A DNA stretch of 64,000 nt, taken from positions 1-64,000 of the forward strand of contig JAJUGJ010000014.1 of the NCBI GenBank assembly GCA_029268225.1, written 5' to 3'. A model generated the notes under the pieces. It had not been told where the DNA came from. It saw nothing but the letters and a program-made list of their open reading frames with translations, and made no database searches. Source of the stretch: Burkholderiales bacterium. GTDB taxonomy: Bacteria > Pseudomonadota > Gammaproteobacteria > Burkholderiales > Burkholderiaceae_C. Both the position numbers and the translations under genes were made by a program. Of the stretch, positions 55,755-64,000 are shown piece after piece. Numbering within the stretch: the stretch's first letter is position 1; every line of letters begins with the position of its first letter.

Positions 55755-58184
55755 TCAAGCGCGCACGCGCGCACCCACGGCCGAAGCCACCGCAGCCAAC
55801 ACCGCCTGCATGGCAGCGTCAATGCGCTCGTCGGTCAAGGTCTGCTCGTCGTCACGCAGCTCGACGCGCACGGCCAGGCTGCGTTCGTTCTCGGCCATGC
55901 CCGCGACCGGCGTCTTGGGCTTGTAGATGTCGAACAGGCGGGCGCCGCGCACCAGCCCATCGGTGGCCGCCTGCGTGATCGCGCCGATCACAGCGTCGTG
56001 GGCCGTGGTGTCAGACACGACCAAGGCCAGGTCGCGGTACACCGATTGCATGCGCGGGACTGTCTGGAAAGACGGTACAACACGCTGGCTCAACACGCTC
56101 GCGTCCAGCTCAAACAGCACGGGTGCCAAAGGCAGGTCGTAGGCCTGACGCCACTTGGGGTGCAACTCACCCACAAAGCCCACAGCCTGACCGCCGACCA
56201 GAACCTGCGCGCACCGACCGGGGTGGAAAGCAGGATGCTCTGCTGCCACGAACGTGGCCTGGCGCGGCGCCAGCAGCGCCTCAACATCGCCCTTCACATC
56301 GAAGAAATCGACATTGCGGGCAGCGGTGCCCCACTGCAGGGCCTCTGCCGGACCGTAAGCCAGGCCGCTCACGCGCACCGGCTGGTCAAAACCGCCCACG
56401 GTCAGGTTGCTGTCCACCACCGAGGCGTCGCGCTTGAACACACGGCCGACTTCAAACAAGCGCACACGCTCTGCCTTGCGCGACAAGTTGGTCTTGAGGA
56501 CCTCGACCAGGCTGCCGATCAGCGTCGAGCGCATCACGGCCAGCGGGCTGGCAATGGGATTGAGCACGCGGATGGGCTGGGTATTGCCGGCAAAGTCGGC
56601 TTCCCAACGCTCTTCCACGAAGCTGAAGGTGATGACTTCCTGATAACCACGGCGAGCGACATCGCGGCGCACGGCGTACAGGCTGCGACGCTCCTCAGGC
56701 AACACCAACGGCGTGACCGGCGCTTGTGGTGGACGCTTGGGCAGCTTGTCAAAGCCGATCACGCGCACCACTTCCTCAATCAGGTCTTCCTCAATCTGCA
56801 GGTCGAAACGCCAGCTCGGCGGCGTTACCACCAGGTGCGTGTCGTCACCTTGCGCCACGGTGCTGTAAGGCAGGCCCAGGCGATGCAGCACGGTCTGGCA
56901 CTCTGCCAAGGTCACCGGCATGCCGATCACGCGTTGGGCGCGCGACAGGCGCAACGTCACCGGCCTGCGCTCGGCGGGCTTGACGATCTGGTCGTCCACG
57001 GGCCCCGACTGACCACCGCAGATCTCGAGGATCAGCTGGGTGATGCGCTCGAGGTACTGCACGGTCGGCGCCGGGTCCACGCCACGCTCGAAGCGGTGCG
57101 AGGCATCGGTCGAGAAGTTGTAGCGGCGGGCACGTCCGGCAATCGCCTTGGGCCACCAGAACGCGGCCTCCAGGTAGACGTTGCGGGTGTCGTCGCCCAC
57201 GGCGGTGTCGTCACCGCCCATGATGCCGGCCAGGGACTCGACTTGCGCACCGGCAGCGATCACGCCCACCTGCTCGTCCAGCGTCACGGTGTTGCCATTG
57301 AGCAGCTTGAGCGTTTCACCCGGCTGCGCCCAACGGACCTGCAGCTCGCCCTGGATCTTGTCCAGATCGAACACGTGCGAGGGCTGGCCCAGCTCGAACA
57401 TTACGTAGTTGGAGATGTCGACCAGGGCCGACACCGGGCGCTGACCGCAGCGCGCCAGGCGCTCGACCATCCAGTCCGGTGTCTTTGCTTGAGGATTGAC
57501 ACCCTGGATGACCCGACCGGCAAAGCGACCGCACAGCTCGGGCGCCTGCACGGACACCTTCAGTGCAGCATCCACACCCGGCTGGACCGGCTCAATGCTC
57601 GGCAAGGTCAGCGGTGCGCCGGTCAGGGCCGACACCTCGCGGGCAATGCCAGCCACGCTCAAGCAATGCGCCAGATTGGGCGTGAGCTTGAGGGTGAACA
57701 GCGTGTCGTCAAGCTTGAGGTGCTCACGGATGTTGACGCCGATGGGCGCGTCTTCGGCGAGGATGTGCAGGCCGTTGGACTCTTCCGAGATGCCCAGTTC
57801 GCGGGCCGAACACAGCATGCCCTGGCTCTCGACCCCACGCAGCTTGCCCAGCTTGATCTTGAAGACCTTGCCATCGGCACCCGGTGGCAGCTCGGCGCCC
57901 ACGGTGGCGCAAGGGATCTTGATGCCGGGGCGCACATTGGGCGCGCCGCAAACGATCTGCAGCACCTCGCCAGTGCCCGCGTCCACCTTGCACACGTTCA
58001 GGCGGTCGGCATCGGGATGCTTGGCGACTTCCAGCACCTGGGCCACCACCACGCCGGTGAAGGCCGGGGCCACCGGTTGCAGCTCTTCCACTTCCAGACC
58101 GGCCATGGTCAGCAGGTCAGCCAGTTGCTGGGTGCTCAGGTCAGGGTTGCAGAAACTGCGCAGCCAGGACTCGGGGAATTGCAT
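55755..58184 (-). CDS. pheT: phenylalanine-tRNA ligase subunit beta
   Basis: This is the large subunit of the alpha2-beta2 PheRS (809 residues). It begins [16 protein letters not shown] and contains the N-terminal tRNA-binding domain ([26 protein letters not shown]), B3/B4 editing domains, B5 and the C-terminal anticodon-binding domain ([17 protein letters not shown]). The start at 58184 has AAGGA 8 bases upstream. Unusually, pheS is not directly adjacent: a zinc alcohol dehydrogenase gene is between them. It follows that gene by 55 bases on the same strand. Confidence 0.97.
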   Translation of the reverse strand: MQFPESWLRSFCNPDLSTQQLADLLTMAGLEVEELQPVAPAFTGVVVAQVLEVAKHPDADRLNVCKVDAGTGEVLQIVCGAPNVRPGIKIPCATVGAELPPGADGKVFKIKLGKLRGVESQGMLCSARELGISEESNGLHILAEDAPIGVNIREHLKLDDTLFTLKLTPNLAHCLSVAGIAREVSALTGAPLTLPSIEPVQPGVDAALKVSVQAPELCGRFAGRVIQGVNPQAKTPDWMVERLARCGQRPVSALVDISNYVMFELGQPSHVFDLDKIQGELQVRWAQPGETLKLLNGNTVTLDEQVGVIAAGAQVESLAGIMGGDDTAVGDDTRNVYLEAAFWWPKAIAGRARRYNFSTDASHRFERGVDPAPTVQYLERITQLILEICGGQSGPVDDQIVKPAERRPVTLRLSRAQRVIGMPVTLAECQTVLHRLGLPYSTVAQGDDTHLVVTPPSWRFDLQIEEDLIEEVVRVIGFDKLPKRPPQAPVTPLVLPEERRSLYAVRRDVARRGYQEVITFSFVEERWEADFAGNTQPIRVLNPIASPLAVMRSTLIGSLVEVLKTNLSRKAERVRLFEVGRVFKRDASVVDSNLTVGGFDQPVRVSGLAYGPAEALQWGTAARNVDFFDVKGDVEALLAPRQATFVAAEHPAFHPGRCAQVLVGGQAVGFVGELHPKWRQAYDLPLAPVLFELDASVLSQRVVPSFQTVPRMQSVYRDLALVVSDTTAHDAVIGAITQAATDGLVRGARLFDIYKPKTPVAGMAENERSLAVRVELRDDEQTLTDERIDAAMQAVLAAVASAVGARVRA

Positions 58185-58239
58185 GTCAGGGATCCTTGGG
58201 TATCTGTATTCAGTGAACCGTGTGGGACAGGGCCAGTGC

Positions 58240-59271
58240 TCAGGCCTGCTCGAAATCGGCGTCCAGCACCACACGGTAACGAGCCTTGCCTGCGCGCAGG
58301 TGGTCCAGCGCGTCGTTGAGGCGGCTCATCGGGAAATGTTCGGTTTGCGGCTTGATGCCATGGCGTGCGGCAAATTCCAGCATCGTGTCGATGTCTTGAC
58401 GCGAGCCAGTGGGCGAACCCGACACGCTGCGCTGACCACCGATCAGCGGGCCGGCCTCCACCTCCATGGGCTGCGGCAGCACCCCCACCAGATGCAGACG
58501 GCCATTGGGCGCCAACGTGCTCATCAGCGCCTTCCAGTTCAGCATGACATTGACGGTGACCAGCACCATGTCGAGACGGCCGCGCAGGGCCTTCATCGCA
58601 CCGGCATCCACGCTGGAGACGACGTGGTGAGCACCCATCTGCATGGCTTCATCGCGCTTGGAATCGCTGGACGTGAAGGCCGTGACCTCGCAGCCCCAGG
58701 CCCGCGCAAACTGCAAGGCCAAGTGCCCCAGGCCGCCAATGCCCACTACGCCCACACGGTGCGTCGGCTTGATGTCGAAGTTCAGAAACGGCGAAAACAC
58801 CGTGACCCCGCCGCACAGCAAAGGACCGGCATCCTTGGGGTCCAGCCCCTCGGGGATCGGTGCGGCCCACAACCAATGCGCCCGCACGCGCTCGGCAAAG
58901 CCACCGTGGTGACCGATGATGGTGGGCACACCAGCACGGCACATCTGCGGCTGGCCGCTCAGGCACGGCGCACAGGCCATGCAGCTGCCACTCATCCAGC
59001 CCAAGCCAACGCGCTGGCCCAACTTCAGGCCACGCGCCTGGGGACCAAGTGCCACCACGCTGCCAATGACCTCATGACCGCCCACCACCGGATACGCAGC
59101 CGGGCCCCACTCGCCGTCGATCACCGACAGGTCGGAGTGGCACAGGCCGCAATGCTCGACGCGGATCTCGACCTCCTCCGCGCCCAAGGGGCCCGGCTCG
59201 TACGAGAACGGCACCACAGGCTGATTCAAAGCCTGCGCGGCCCAGGCGCGGATCGAGGTGGCAGTCGTCAT
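58240..59271 (-). CDS. zinc-dependent alcohol dehydrogenase (YahK/CAD-like)
   Basis: This is an NADP(H)-type medium-chain dehydrogenase of 343 residues. The catalytic zinc ligands are C41 (HCGLCHSD) and H66-E67 (GGHE); the structural zinc ligands are C97, C100, C103 and C111. The cofactor motif is [17 protein letters not shown], and the [20 protein letters not shown] region is typical of the cinnamyl-alcohol/YahK aldehyde reductase branch. It is inserted between pheS (10 bases) and pheT (55 bases) in the same direction, so it is likely co-transcribed with them. Substrate unknown. Confidence 0.95.
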   Translation of the reverse strand: MTTATSIRAWAAQALNQPVVPFSYEPGPLGAEEVEIRVEHCGLCHSDLSVIDGEWGPAAYPVVGGHEVIGSVVALGPQARGLKLGQRVGLGWMSGSCMACAPCLSGQPQMCRAGVPTIIGHHGGFAERVRAHWLWAAPIPEGLDPKDAGPLLCGGVTVFSPFLNFDIKPTHRVGVVGIGGLGHLALQFARAWGCEVTAFTSSDSKRDEAMQMGAHHVVSSVDAGAMKALRGRLDMVLVTVNVMLNWKALMSTLAPNGRLHLVGVLPQPMEVEAGPLIGGQRSVSGSPTGSRQDIDTMLEFAARHGIKPQTEHFPMSRLNDALDHLRAGKARYRVVLDADFEQA

Positions 59272-59281
59272 GGCGTGCTCC

Positions 59282-60331
59282 TTACTGGAATTGCTGCAGG
59301 AAGCGCAAATCGCCTTCGAAGAACAGGCGCAGGTCGTTGACACCGTAGCGCAGCATGGTCAGGCGGTCTGGGCCCAGGCCGAAGGCGAAGCCGATGTAAT
59401 GCTCGGGGTCCAGGCCATAGTTGCGCACCACGTTCGGGTGCACCTGCCCTGCCCCGCCCACCTCCAGCCAGCGGCCCTTCAGGGGACCGGAGGCGAAAGC
59501 GATGTCCACTTCGGCCGAAGGCTCGGTGAAGGGGAAGAAGGACGGGCGGAAACGGATGTCCAGCTCGTCGGTCTCGAAGAAGGTGCTGAAGAAATCGCCC
59601 AGCATGGCCTTCAGGTCGGTGAAGCTGACGTTCTCGCCAATCCACAGGCCTTCGCACTGATGGAACATGGGCGAGTGAGTGGCATCGCTGTCCACGCGAT
59701 AGGTGCGACCCGGCGCGATCACGCGCAGATCGGGCATGCGCTCACCTTGGGCCATGGCCGCTGCGTGACGCTGGACGTGCTGCACGGCGTAGCGCACCTG
59801 CATCGGGCTGGTGTGCGTGCGCAGCAGGTGGCCGCCTTCCACGTAGAAAGTGTCGTGCATCGAACGTGCGGGGTGGTCTTCCGGCGTGTTCAGGGCCGTG
59901 AAGTTGAACCAGTCGGTCTCGATCTCGGGGCCATCGGCCACGGCGAAACCCATCGAGCCGAAGATGCCTTCGATGCGCTCGATGCTCAGGGAAACGGGGT
60001 GCAGACCGCCTTCGCCGCGACGGCGACCGGGCAAGGTCACGTCCAGGCTTTCGGCGCGCAGTTGCTGCGCCAGTTCGGCGTCGGCCAAGGCCTGACGACG
60101 CTCATTGAGCGCGGCCTCGACCCGCTGCTTGGCTTGGTTGATCGCGGCGCCACGGGTCTTCTTCTCTTCGGGAGTGAGTGCCCCCATGCCCTTGAGCAGC
60201 TCGGTCACGCTGCCCGACTTGCCCAGAAAGCGTGCCTTGGCATTCTCCAGATCGGCCGGGGTGGTGGCCTCCGCAAAAGCCGCTTGGGCGGATTGAACCA
60301 GTGCCTGAAGGTCGCTATGGGGATCGTTCAT
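59282..60331 (-). CDS. pheS: phenylalanine-tRNA ligase subunit alpha
   Basis: This is the catalytic small subunit of PheRS (349 residues, usual length). An N-terminal coiled coil is followed by the class II core: motif 2 around [19 protein letters not shown], and motif 3 [25 protein letters not shown] in outline. The ATG has no clear ribosome site. It overlaps the stop of a 33-codon open frame that runs through the preceding hairpin, so translational coupling is possible. Downstream, adh begins after 10 bases. Confidence 0.97.
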   Translation of the reverse strand: MNDPHSDLQALVQSAQAAFAEATTPADLENAKARFLGKSGSVTELLKGMGALTPEEKKTRGAAINQAKQRVEAALNERRQALADAELAQQLRAESLDVTLPGRRRGEGGLHPVSLSIERIEGIFGSMGFAVADGPEIETDWFNFTALNTPEDHPARSMHDTFYVEGGHLLRTHTSPMQVRYAVQHVQRHAAAMAQGERMPDLRVIAPGRTYRVDSDATHSPMFHQCEGLWIGENVSFTDLKAMLGDFFSTFFETDELDIRFRPSFFPFTEPSAEVDIAFASGPLKGRWLEVGGAGQVHPNVVRNYGLDPEHYIGFAFGLGPDRLTMLRYGVNDLRLFFEGDLRFLQQFQ

Positions 60332-60342
60332 TGTCTTGTGTC

Positions 60343-60373
60343 GAAAAAAAAGGCCAACACACGGTTGGCCTTT
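60343..60373 (-). terminator. terminator or attenuator between rplT and pheS
   Basis: The 10-bp stem AAAGGCCAAC/GTTGGCCTTT (60349-60358 with 60364-60373) has a 5-base loop and a run of Ts following on the minus strand. It ends the translation-gene part of the operon or attenuates pheS. Confidence 0.85.
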
Positions 60374-60448
60374 GAATCACCCGCCTGCTCGCTCAGGTTG
60401 CCCTGAACCGATGCAGCCGGGCGCAGCATCTTGCTGATTGCTTAAAAA

Positions 60449-60808
60449 TCAAGCAGCCAGTTGAGCCTTGGCCTTTTCAACGATGCTGGCAAAAGCTGCC
60501 GGGTCGTTGACGGCCATGTCGGCCAGCACCTTGCGGTCGATCTCGATCGATGCCTTCTTGATGCCAGCGATGAACTTGCTGTAGGTCAGGCCCAGAGCAC
60601 GGCTACCGGCGTTGATACGTGCGATCCACAGACGGCGGAACTCACGCTTCTTGGCGCGGCGGTCGCGGTAGGCATACTGCCCAGCCTTCATGACAGCCTG
60701 TTTGGCGATGCGGAACACGTTCTTGCGGCGACCACGGAAACCCTTGGCCAGGGCGAGAACTTTCTTATGACGAGCGCGGGCTGTTACACCACGTTTGACG
60801 CGAGGCAT
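60449..60808 (-). CDS. rplT: 50S ribosomal protein L20
   Basis: This large-subunit protein binds 23S rRNA early in assembly. The 119 residues begin [18 protein letters not shown] and continue with the very basic [27 protein letters not shown], matching L20 throughout. In E. coli L20 represses rpmI-rplT translation by binding the leader; a structured region at 61155-61189 could play that part here (inference). It follows rpmI by 64 bases. Confidence 0.99.
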   Translation of the reverse strand: MPRVKRGVTARARHKKVLALAKGFRGRRKNVFRIAKQAVMKAGQYAYRDRRAKKREFRRLWIARINAGSRALGLTYSKFIAGIKKASIEIDRKVLADMAVNDPAAFASIVEKAKAQLAA

Positions 60809-60872
60809 GGATGACTCCTTCGGCGTTAACTATCTTGAACCAATTCGAAACAATCTGCTGTTCGGTAGCCGA

Positions 60873-61076
60873 TTACAGGCCAGCGAAAGGCAGCATCTGA
60901 GCCATGTGGCCCATGTTCGTTTCATGCACGTTGACCGCGCCGCGGAGCTGGCGCTTGTTCTTCGTGGTCTTCTTGGTCAGGATGTGGCGCTTGAAGGCTT
61001 GACCGCGCTTGACGGTACCACCCGGACGCACGCGAAAACGCTTCTTCGCACTGCTCTTGGTCTTCATTTTGGGCAT
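60873..61076 (-). CDS. rpmI: 50S ribosomal protein L35
   Basis: The 67 residues [20 protein letters not shown] and following are a complete L35, with the C-terminal [16 protein letters not shown] motif. A GGAGC ribosome site precedes the ATG. It lies between infC and rplT in the conserved order. Confidence 0.99.
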   Translation of the reverse strand: MPKMKTKSSAKKRFRVRPGGTVKRGQAFKRHILTKKTTKNKRQLRGAVNVHETNMGHMAQMLPFAGL

Positions 61077-61154
61077 GTTCTGCTCCTTTTACGTTGTTCC
61101 TGCCAGGCGCCACGGATACCACTTCCGTGTCTTGATGGCCTGCAGGCACTTTGA

Positions 61155-61189
61155 GCCAATGGTGGTGGCGACCAAACCGCCACCTTGGC
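61155..61189 (-). promoter_or_regulatory. structured element between infC and rpmI
   Basis: GCCAA + GGTGGCG pairs with CGCCACC + TTGGC (plus strand, 61155-61189), a 12-bp stem with one 4-base bulge and a 7-base loop. It lies in the 138-base leader of rpmI, where E. coli has the L20 operator. The role is inferred by position only. Confidence 0.4.
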
Positions 61190-61214
61190 AAATCACACGG
61201 CCTTCGCCGGGTGA

Positions 61215-61763
61215 TTATTTCTTTTTCTTCGGACCGAGCACCATGATCATCTGGCGCCCTTCCAGTTTGGGCATGTTCTCGACGACCGAGCAATCGGTCA
61301 GGTCGTCGCGCACACGCTCCAGCAATTTCATCCCCAGTTCCTGGTGCGTGATTTCACGACCGCGGAAGCGCAGGGTCACCTTGCCTTTGTCGCCGTCTTC
61401 CAGGAAGCGACGCAGGTTGCGCAACTTGATCTGGTAGTCGCCTTCATCGGTACCCGGACGGAATTTGACCTCTTTGACCTCAATGACCTTCTGCTTCATC
61501 TTGGCATCGTGGGCCTTCTTCTGCTCCTGGTACTTGAACTTGCCGTAGTCCATCAGACGACAGACCGGCGGTTCAGCCGTGGCAGAGATTTCGACCAGAT
61601 CCACGTCCAGCTCGGCGGACATCCGCAGTGCTTCCTGGATGCTGACGATACCGAGAGGCTCGTTTTCCACGCCCGTCAGACGGACTTCGGGAGCCATGAT
61701 TTCACGATTGAGCCGATGCTTGCGCTCGTCATTGCGCGTACGGCGGTCAAAGAAGTTAGCGAT
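61215..61763 (-). CDS. infC: translation initiation factor IF-3
   Basis: IF-3 binds the 30S subunit and rejects non-standard start codons. The 182 residues have the N domain ([28 protein letters not shown]) and C domain ([40 protein letters not shown]). There is no ATG at the expected start: the frame begins with ATC at 61763, 7 bases after AAAAGGA, giving (M)[17 protein letters not shown] rare start codon is the hallmark of IF-3 autoregulation (AUU in E. coli). The next ATG (MAPEV) would cut off conserved residues. Confidence 0.95.
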   Translation of the reverse strand: MANFFDRRTRNDERKHRLNREIMAPEVRLTGVENEPLGIVSIQEALRMSAELDVDLVEISATAEPPVCRLMDYGKFKYQEQKKAHDAKMKQKVIEVKEVKFRPGTDEGDYQIKLRNLRRFLEDGDKGKVTLRFRGREITHQELGMKLLERVRDDLTDCSVVENMPKLEGRQMIMVLGPKKKK

Positions 61764-61880
61764 GTTGAATTCCTTTTGGCCACAGGCTCTGGACGCCTGG
61801 CACCGGTTAACCTTGATCACGCACCCAGGCAAACCCAGCAAGATCGCGCCTCACCCACATGGGCAAAGCGCCATCCCGCC

Positions 61881-63800
61881 TCAGGCCTTGCTGGCGATGT
61901 CTTGAGAGATCTTCTGGGAGAAGTCATCGAGTGACATCACACCGAGGTTCTGGTTACCCCGGGCGCGCACGGCGACGGTGCCATCTGCCTTCTCCTTGTC
62001 ACCGACAACGATGAAGTACGGCACCTTCTGCAACGAATGCTCGCGGATTTTATACGTGATCTTCTCGTTGCGCAAATCCAACTGCACGCGCAAGCCCTGC
62101 TTCTGCAGCGTTTTGGCAATCTCTTGCGCGTAATCAGCCTGTGCGTCGGTGATGTTGAGCACCACCGCCTGGACCGGTGCCAGCCACACCGGCAGCGAAC
62201 CGGCGTGTTGCTCGATCAGGATGCCAATGAAGCGCTCGAGCGAGCCCAGGATGGCGCGGTGCAGCATGACCGGATGCTTGCGCTCGCTGGTGTCGGCCAC
62301 GTACTCGGCGTTCAGGCGCTGCGGCATGGAGAAGTCCACCTGGATGGTGCCGCACTGCCAGTGACGGCCCAGCGCGTCCTTCAGGGTGTACTCGATCTTG
62401 GGACCGTAGAAGGCACCATCGCCCACGGCGATGGTGAACTCGCTGTTGGTTGCGCGCAGCGACTCCATCAGGGCGTTTTCGGCCTTGTCCCACACCTCGT
62501 CCGAGCCAATGCGCGCCTCAGGACGGGTGGCGACCTTGTAAATGATGTCAGTGAAGCCAAAGTCCTTGTAGACGTTTTGCAGCAGCGCGGTGAAGGCCAC
62601 GCACTCGGACAGGATCTGGTCTTCGGTACAGAAGACGTGGCCGTCGTCCTGCGTGAAACCACGCACGCGCATGATGCCGTGCAGACCGCCCGAGGGTTCG
62701 TTGCGGTGGCACTGGCCGAACTCACCGTAGCGCAGCGGCAGGTCGCGGTAGCTCTTGATGCCCTGGTTGAAGATCAGGATGTGACCGGGGCAGTTCATCG
62801 GCTTGAGCGCGTAGTCGCGCTTTTCCGACTCGGTGGTGAACATGTTGTCGCGGTACTTGTCCCAGTGACCGGTCTTTTCCCACAGGGTCTTGTCGATGAT
62901 CTGGGGGCCCTTGACCTCCTGATAGCCGTTGTCGCGGTAGACCTGGCGCATGTACTGCTCAACAGCCTGCCATACGGTCCAGCCCTTGGGGTGCCAGAAC
63001 ACGACGCCCGGCGCGTGGTCGTCGATGTGGAACAGATCCAACTCGCGGCCCAGTTTGCGGTGATCGCGCTTTTCAGCCTCTTCCAGACGATGCAGGTACT
63101 GGGCCAGATCGTCCTTGCTGGTCCAGGCTGTGCCGTACACGCGCTGCAGTTGCTCGTTGCGGTGATCACCGCGCCAGTAGGCACCTGCCACCTTCATCAG
63201 CTTGAAGTGCTTGAGCTTGCCGGTGCTGGGCACGTGGGGGCCGTGGCACAGGTCGGTGAAAGCGCCTTCGCTGTAGAGCGACACGTCCTGATCGGCCGGG
63301 ATGCTTTCGATGATCTCGGCTTTGTAATGCTCGCCGAGTCCCTTGAAGTAGCTCACCGCTTCGTCACGCGGCAACACCTTGCGCTCGACCTTCTCGTCCT
63401 TCTTGGCGAGTTCGGCCATCTTTTTCTCGATGGCTTCGAGGTCTTCGGGCGTGAAGGGGCGCTTGTAGGCGAAGTCGTAATAGAAGCCGTCTTCGATGGT
63501 GGGACCAATGGTGACCTGCGCATCGGGGAACAACTCCTTGACGGCATAGGCCAGCAAGTGGGCGGTGGAGTGGCGGATGATGTCCAGGCCGTCGGCATCC
63601 TTCTCGGTGACGATGGCCAGAGCCTCGTCAGCCTCGATGCAATAGCTGGTATCAACCAGACGGGCAGACTCGCCACGGCCCACGCGGCCGGCCAGTGCGG
63701 CCTTGGCCAGTCCCGCACCAATGGACGCAGCCACCTCGGCCACGGTCACCGGGCCCGGAAATTCACGCTTGGAGCCGTCGGGCAATTGAATGGAAATCAT
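61881..63800 (-). CDS. thrS: threonine-tRNA ligase
   Basis: This class II synthetase (639 residues) charges tRNA-Thr. It has an N-terminal TGS domain ([24 protein letters not shown]), the editing domain with [16 protein letters not shown] and the YCIEADEA region, the catalytic core ([37 protein letters not shown] in outline, with zinc ligand Cys in MNCPGH) and a C-terminal anticodon domain. First gene of the thrS-infC-rpmI-rplT block. Upstream lie a Thr-rich leader peptide and terminator, so its transcription probably responds to threonyl-tRNA supply. Confidence 0.98.
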   Translation of the reverse strand: MISIQLPDGSKREFPGPVTVAEVAASIGAGLAKAALAGRVGRGESARLVDTSYCIEADEALAIVTEKDADGLDIIRHSTAHLLAYAVKELFPDAQVTIGPTIEDGFYYDFAYKRPFTPEDLEAIEKKMAELAKKDEKVERKVLPRDEAVSYFKGLGEHYKAEIIESIPADQDVSLYSEGAFTDLCHGPHVPSTGKLKHFKLMKVAGAYWRGDHRNEQLQRVYGTAWTSKDDLAQYLHRLEEAEKRDHRKLGRELDLFHIDDHAPGVVFWHPKGWTVWQAVEQYMRQVYRDNGYQEVKGPQIIDKTLWEKTGHWDKYRDNMFTTESEKRDYALKPMNCPGHILIFNQGIKSYRDLPLRYGEFGQCHRNEPSGGLHGIMRVRGFTQDDGHVFCTEDQILSECVAFTALLQNVYKDFGFTDIIYKVATRPEARIGSDEVWDKAENALMESLRATNSEFTIAVGDGAFYGPKIEYTLKDALGRHWQCGTIQVDFSMPQRLNAEYVADTSERKHPVMLHRAILGSLERFIGILIEQHAGSLPVWLAPVQAVVLNITDAQADYAQEIAKTLQKQGLRVQLDLRNEKITYKIREHSLQKVPYFIVVGDKEKADGTVAVRARGNQNLGVMSLDDFSQKISQDIASKA

Positions 63801-63853
63801 GAGGAAACCTTCAGTATCTGGAGCGCGCCCGACGCAAAGCCGCGAGGGGCATG

Positions 63854-63880
63854 AAAAAAGCGCGGTGGACGCCGCGCTTT
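63854..63880 (-). terminator. intrinsic terminator of the thrS attenuator
   Basis: The 9-bp stem AAAGCGCGG/CCGCGCTTT (63857-63865 with 63872-63880) has a 6-base loop and is followed by a run of six Ts on the minus strand, 54 bases upstream of the thrS start. No gene ends just before it except the 15-codon leader. Confidence 0.88.
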
Positions 63881-63912
63881 CTGAGTGACAACAGGAAAAC
63901 GAAAGCAGCGGC
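63871..63912 (-). promoter_or_regulatory. antiterminator of the thrS attenuator
   Basis: GCCGCGCTTTC (63871-63881) and GAAAGCAGCGGC (63901-63912) on the plus strand are inverted repeats: 11 pairs with one bulged base. The pairing would use the upstream arm of the terminator stem and so exclude it. The distal arm begins 7 bases past the leader stop codon, where a terminating ribosome would cover it. Confidence 0.7.
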
Positions 63913-63919
63913 CAGCCGA

Positions 63920-63967
63920 CTAGACCTCGATCGAGGTGTAGGGGGTGGTCGAAGTTCGCGGTGTCAT
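63920..63967 (-). CDS. threonine-rich leader peptide of thrS
   Basis: This is a 15-codon frame ATG...TAG encoding [15 protein letters not shown]. Five of 15 residues are Thr (positions 2, 5, 7, 8, 11), using both ACA, ACT and ACC codons. AAAGG lies 11 bases upstream of the ATG, a rather long spacing. It is followed by the antiterminator and terminator arms in the order known for amino-acid attenuators. Ribosome stalling at Thr codons would favour the antiterminator; arrival at the stop would favour termination. The 14-base palindrome ACCTCGATCGAGGT (63924-63937) at its end could act as the pause hairpin. It is far too short for standard gene callers. Confidence 0.75.
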   Translation of the reverse strand: MTPRTSTTPYTSIEV

Positions 63968-64000
63968 AACCGGATCTGCCTTTCTACGCTTCTTACCTGC

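Noticed and set aside
63801..64000. A T-box riboswitch in front of thrS
   Set aside because: T-boxes are essentially absent from betaproteobacteria, and no T-box sequence or specifier stem is seen; the Thr-rich leader explains the terminator better.

Overview
The window is a GC-rich bacterial chromosome segment. It is most likely from a betaproteobacterium of the order Burkholderiales. Support for this comes from gene order (tig-clpP-clpX-lon; thrS-infC-rpmI-rplT-pheS-pheT-ihfA-merR-tRNA-Pro; psd-pssA-leuA; glnA-ntrB-ntrC), a short H-NS-type protein with the C-terminal TWTGRGLQPKW motif, and a transglutaminase/DUF58/MoxR cluster. I cannot name the genus. The segment looks like core chromosome: I see no insertion sequence, prophage, integrase, CRISPR array or rRNA operon. 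No stretch longer than 300 bases lacks a gene.

Layout. 1-2470: electron-transfer flavoprotein etfBA and the start of an acyl-CoA dehydrogenase. 2646-3488: murI. 3567-4595: a tRNA island with three identical tRNA-Gly(GCC), one tRNA-Cys and one oppositely oriented tRNA-Leu(UAA). 4612-10827: protein quality control (tig, clpP, clpX, lon) and tRNA-Leu(UAG). 10928-15378: an RND efflux pump with a TetR-type operator at its promoter. 15395-18397: a squalene/phytoene-synthase-like protein, a TIGR03790-family protein and an IclR regulator. 18473-25210: PBP7-type endopeptidase, then a minus-strand run histone-deacetylase-like gene, mscS, psd, pssA, leuA. 25261-31242: MoxR ATPase, DUF58, TgpA-like transglutaminase, mltB and an H-NS protein. 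31344-39402: a two-domain M16 peptidase and a YhiI-RbbA-YhhJ type ABC exporter. 39439-45175: SlyB-like lipoprotein and the nitrogen-control cluster ntrC, ntrB, a DUF4124 gene and glnA, with a sigma-54 promoter and an NtrC box. 45194-49065: a CinA-like protein, an EI24 membrane protein, a TIGR00266 protein and a diguanylate cyclase. 49107-54459: HI0933-family flavoprotein, ubiE, chalcone-isomerase-like protein, fadD and a MerR regulator. 54618-63967: tRNA-Pro, merR, ihfA, pheT, an inserted zinc alcohol dehydrogenase, pheS, rplT, rpmI, infC (ATC start), thrS and a threonine-rich leader.

The most interesting element is upstream of thrS. A 15-codon leader peptide with five threonines is followed by a strong intrinsic terminator and by a sequence that can form a competing antiterminator. 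This is the architecture of ribosome-mediated attenuation, here on a tRNA synthetase/translation operon. A second point is that the two tRNA-Gly promoters share an 8-bp-arm hairpin whose arms differ by compensatory changes. Others are an alcohol dehydrogenase gene splitting pheS from pheT, a synthase-fold protein lacking its catalytic aspartate motifs, and the clear NtrC/sigma-54 control region of glnA.
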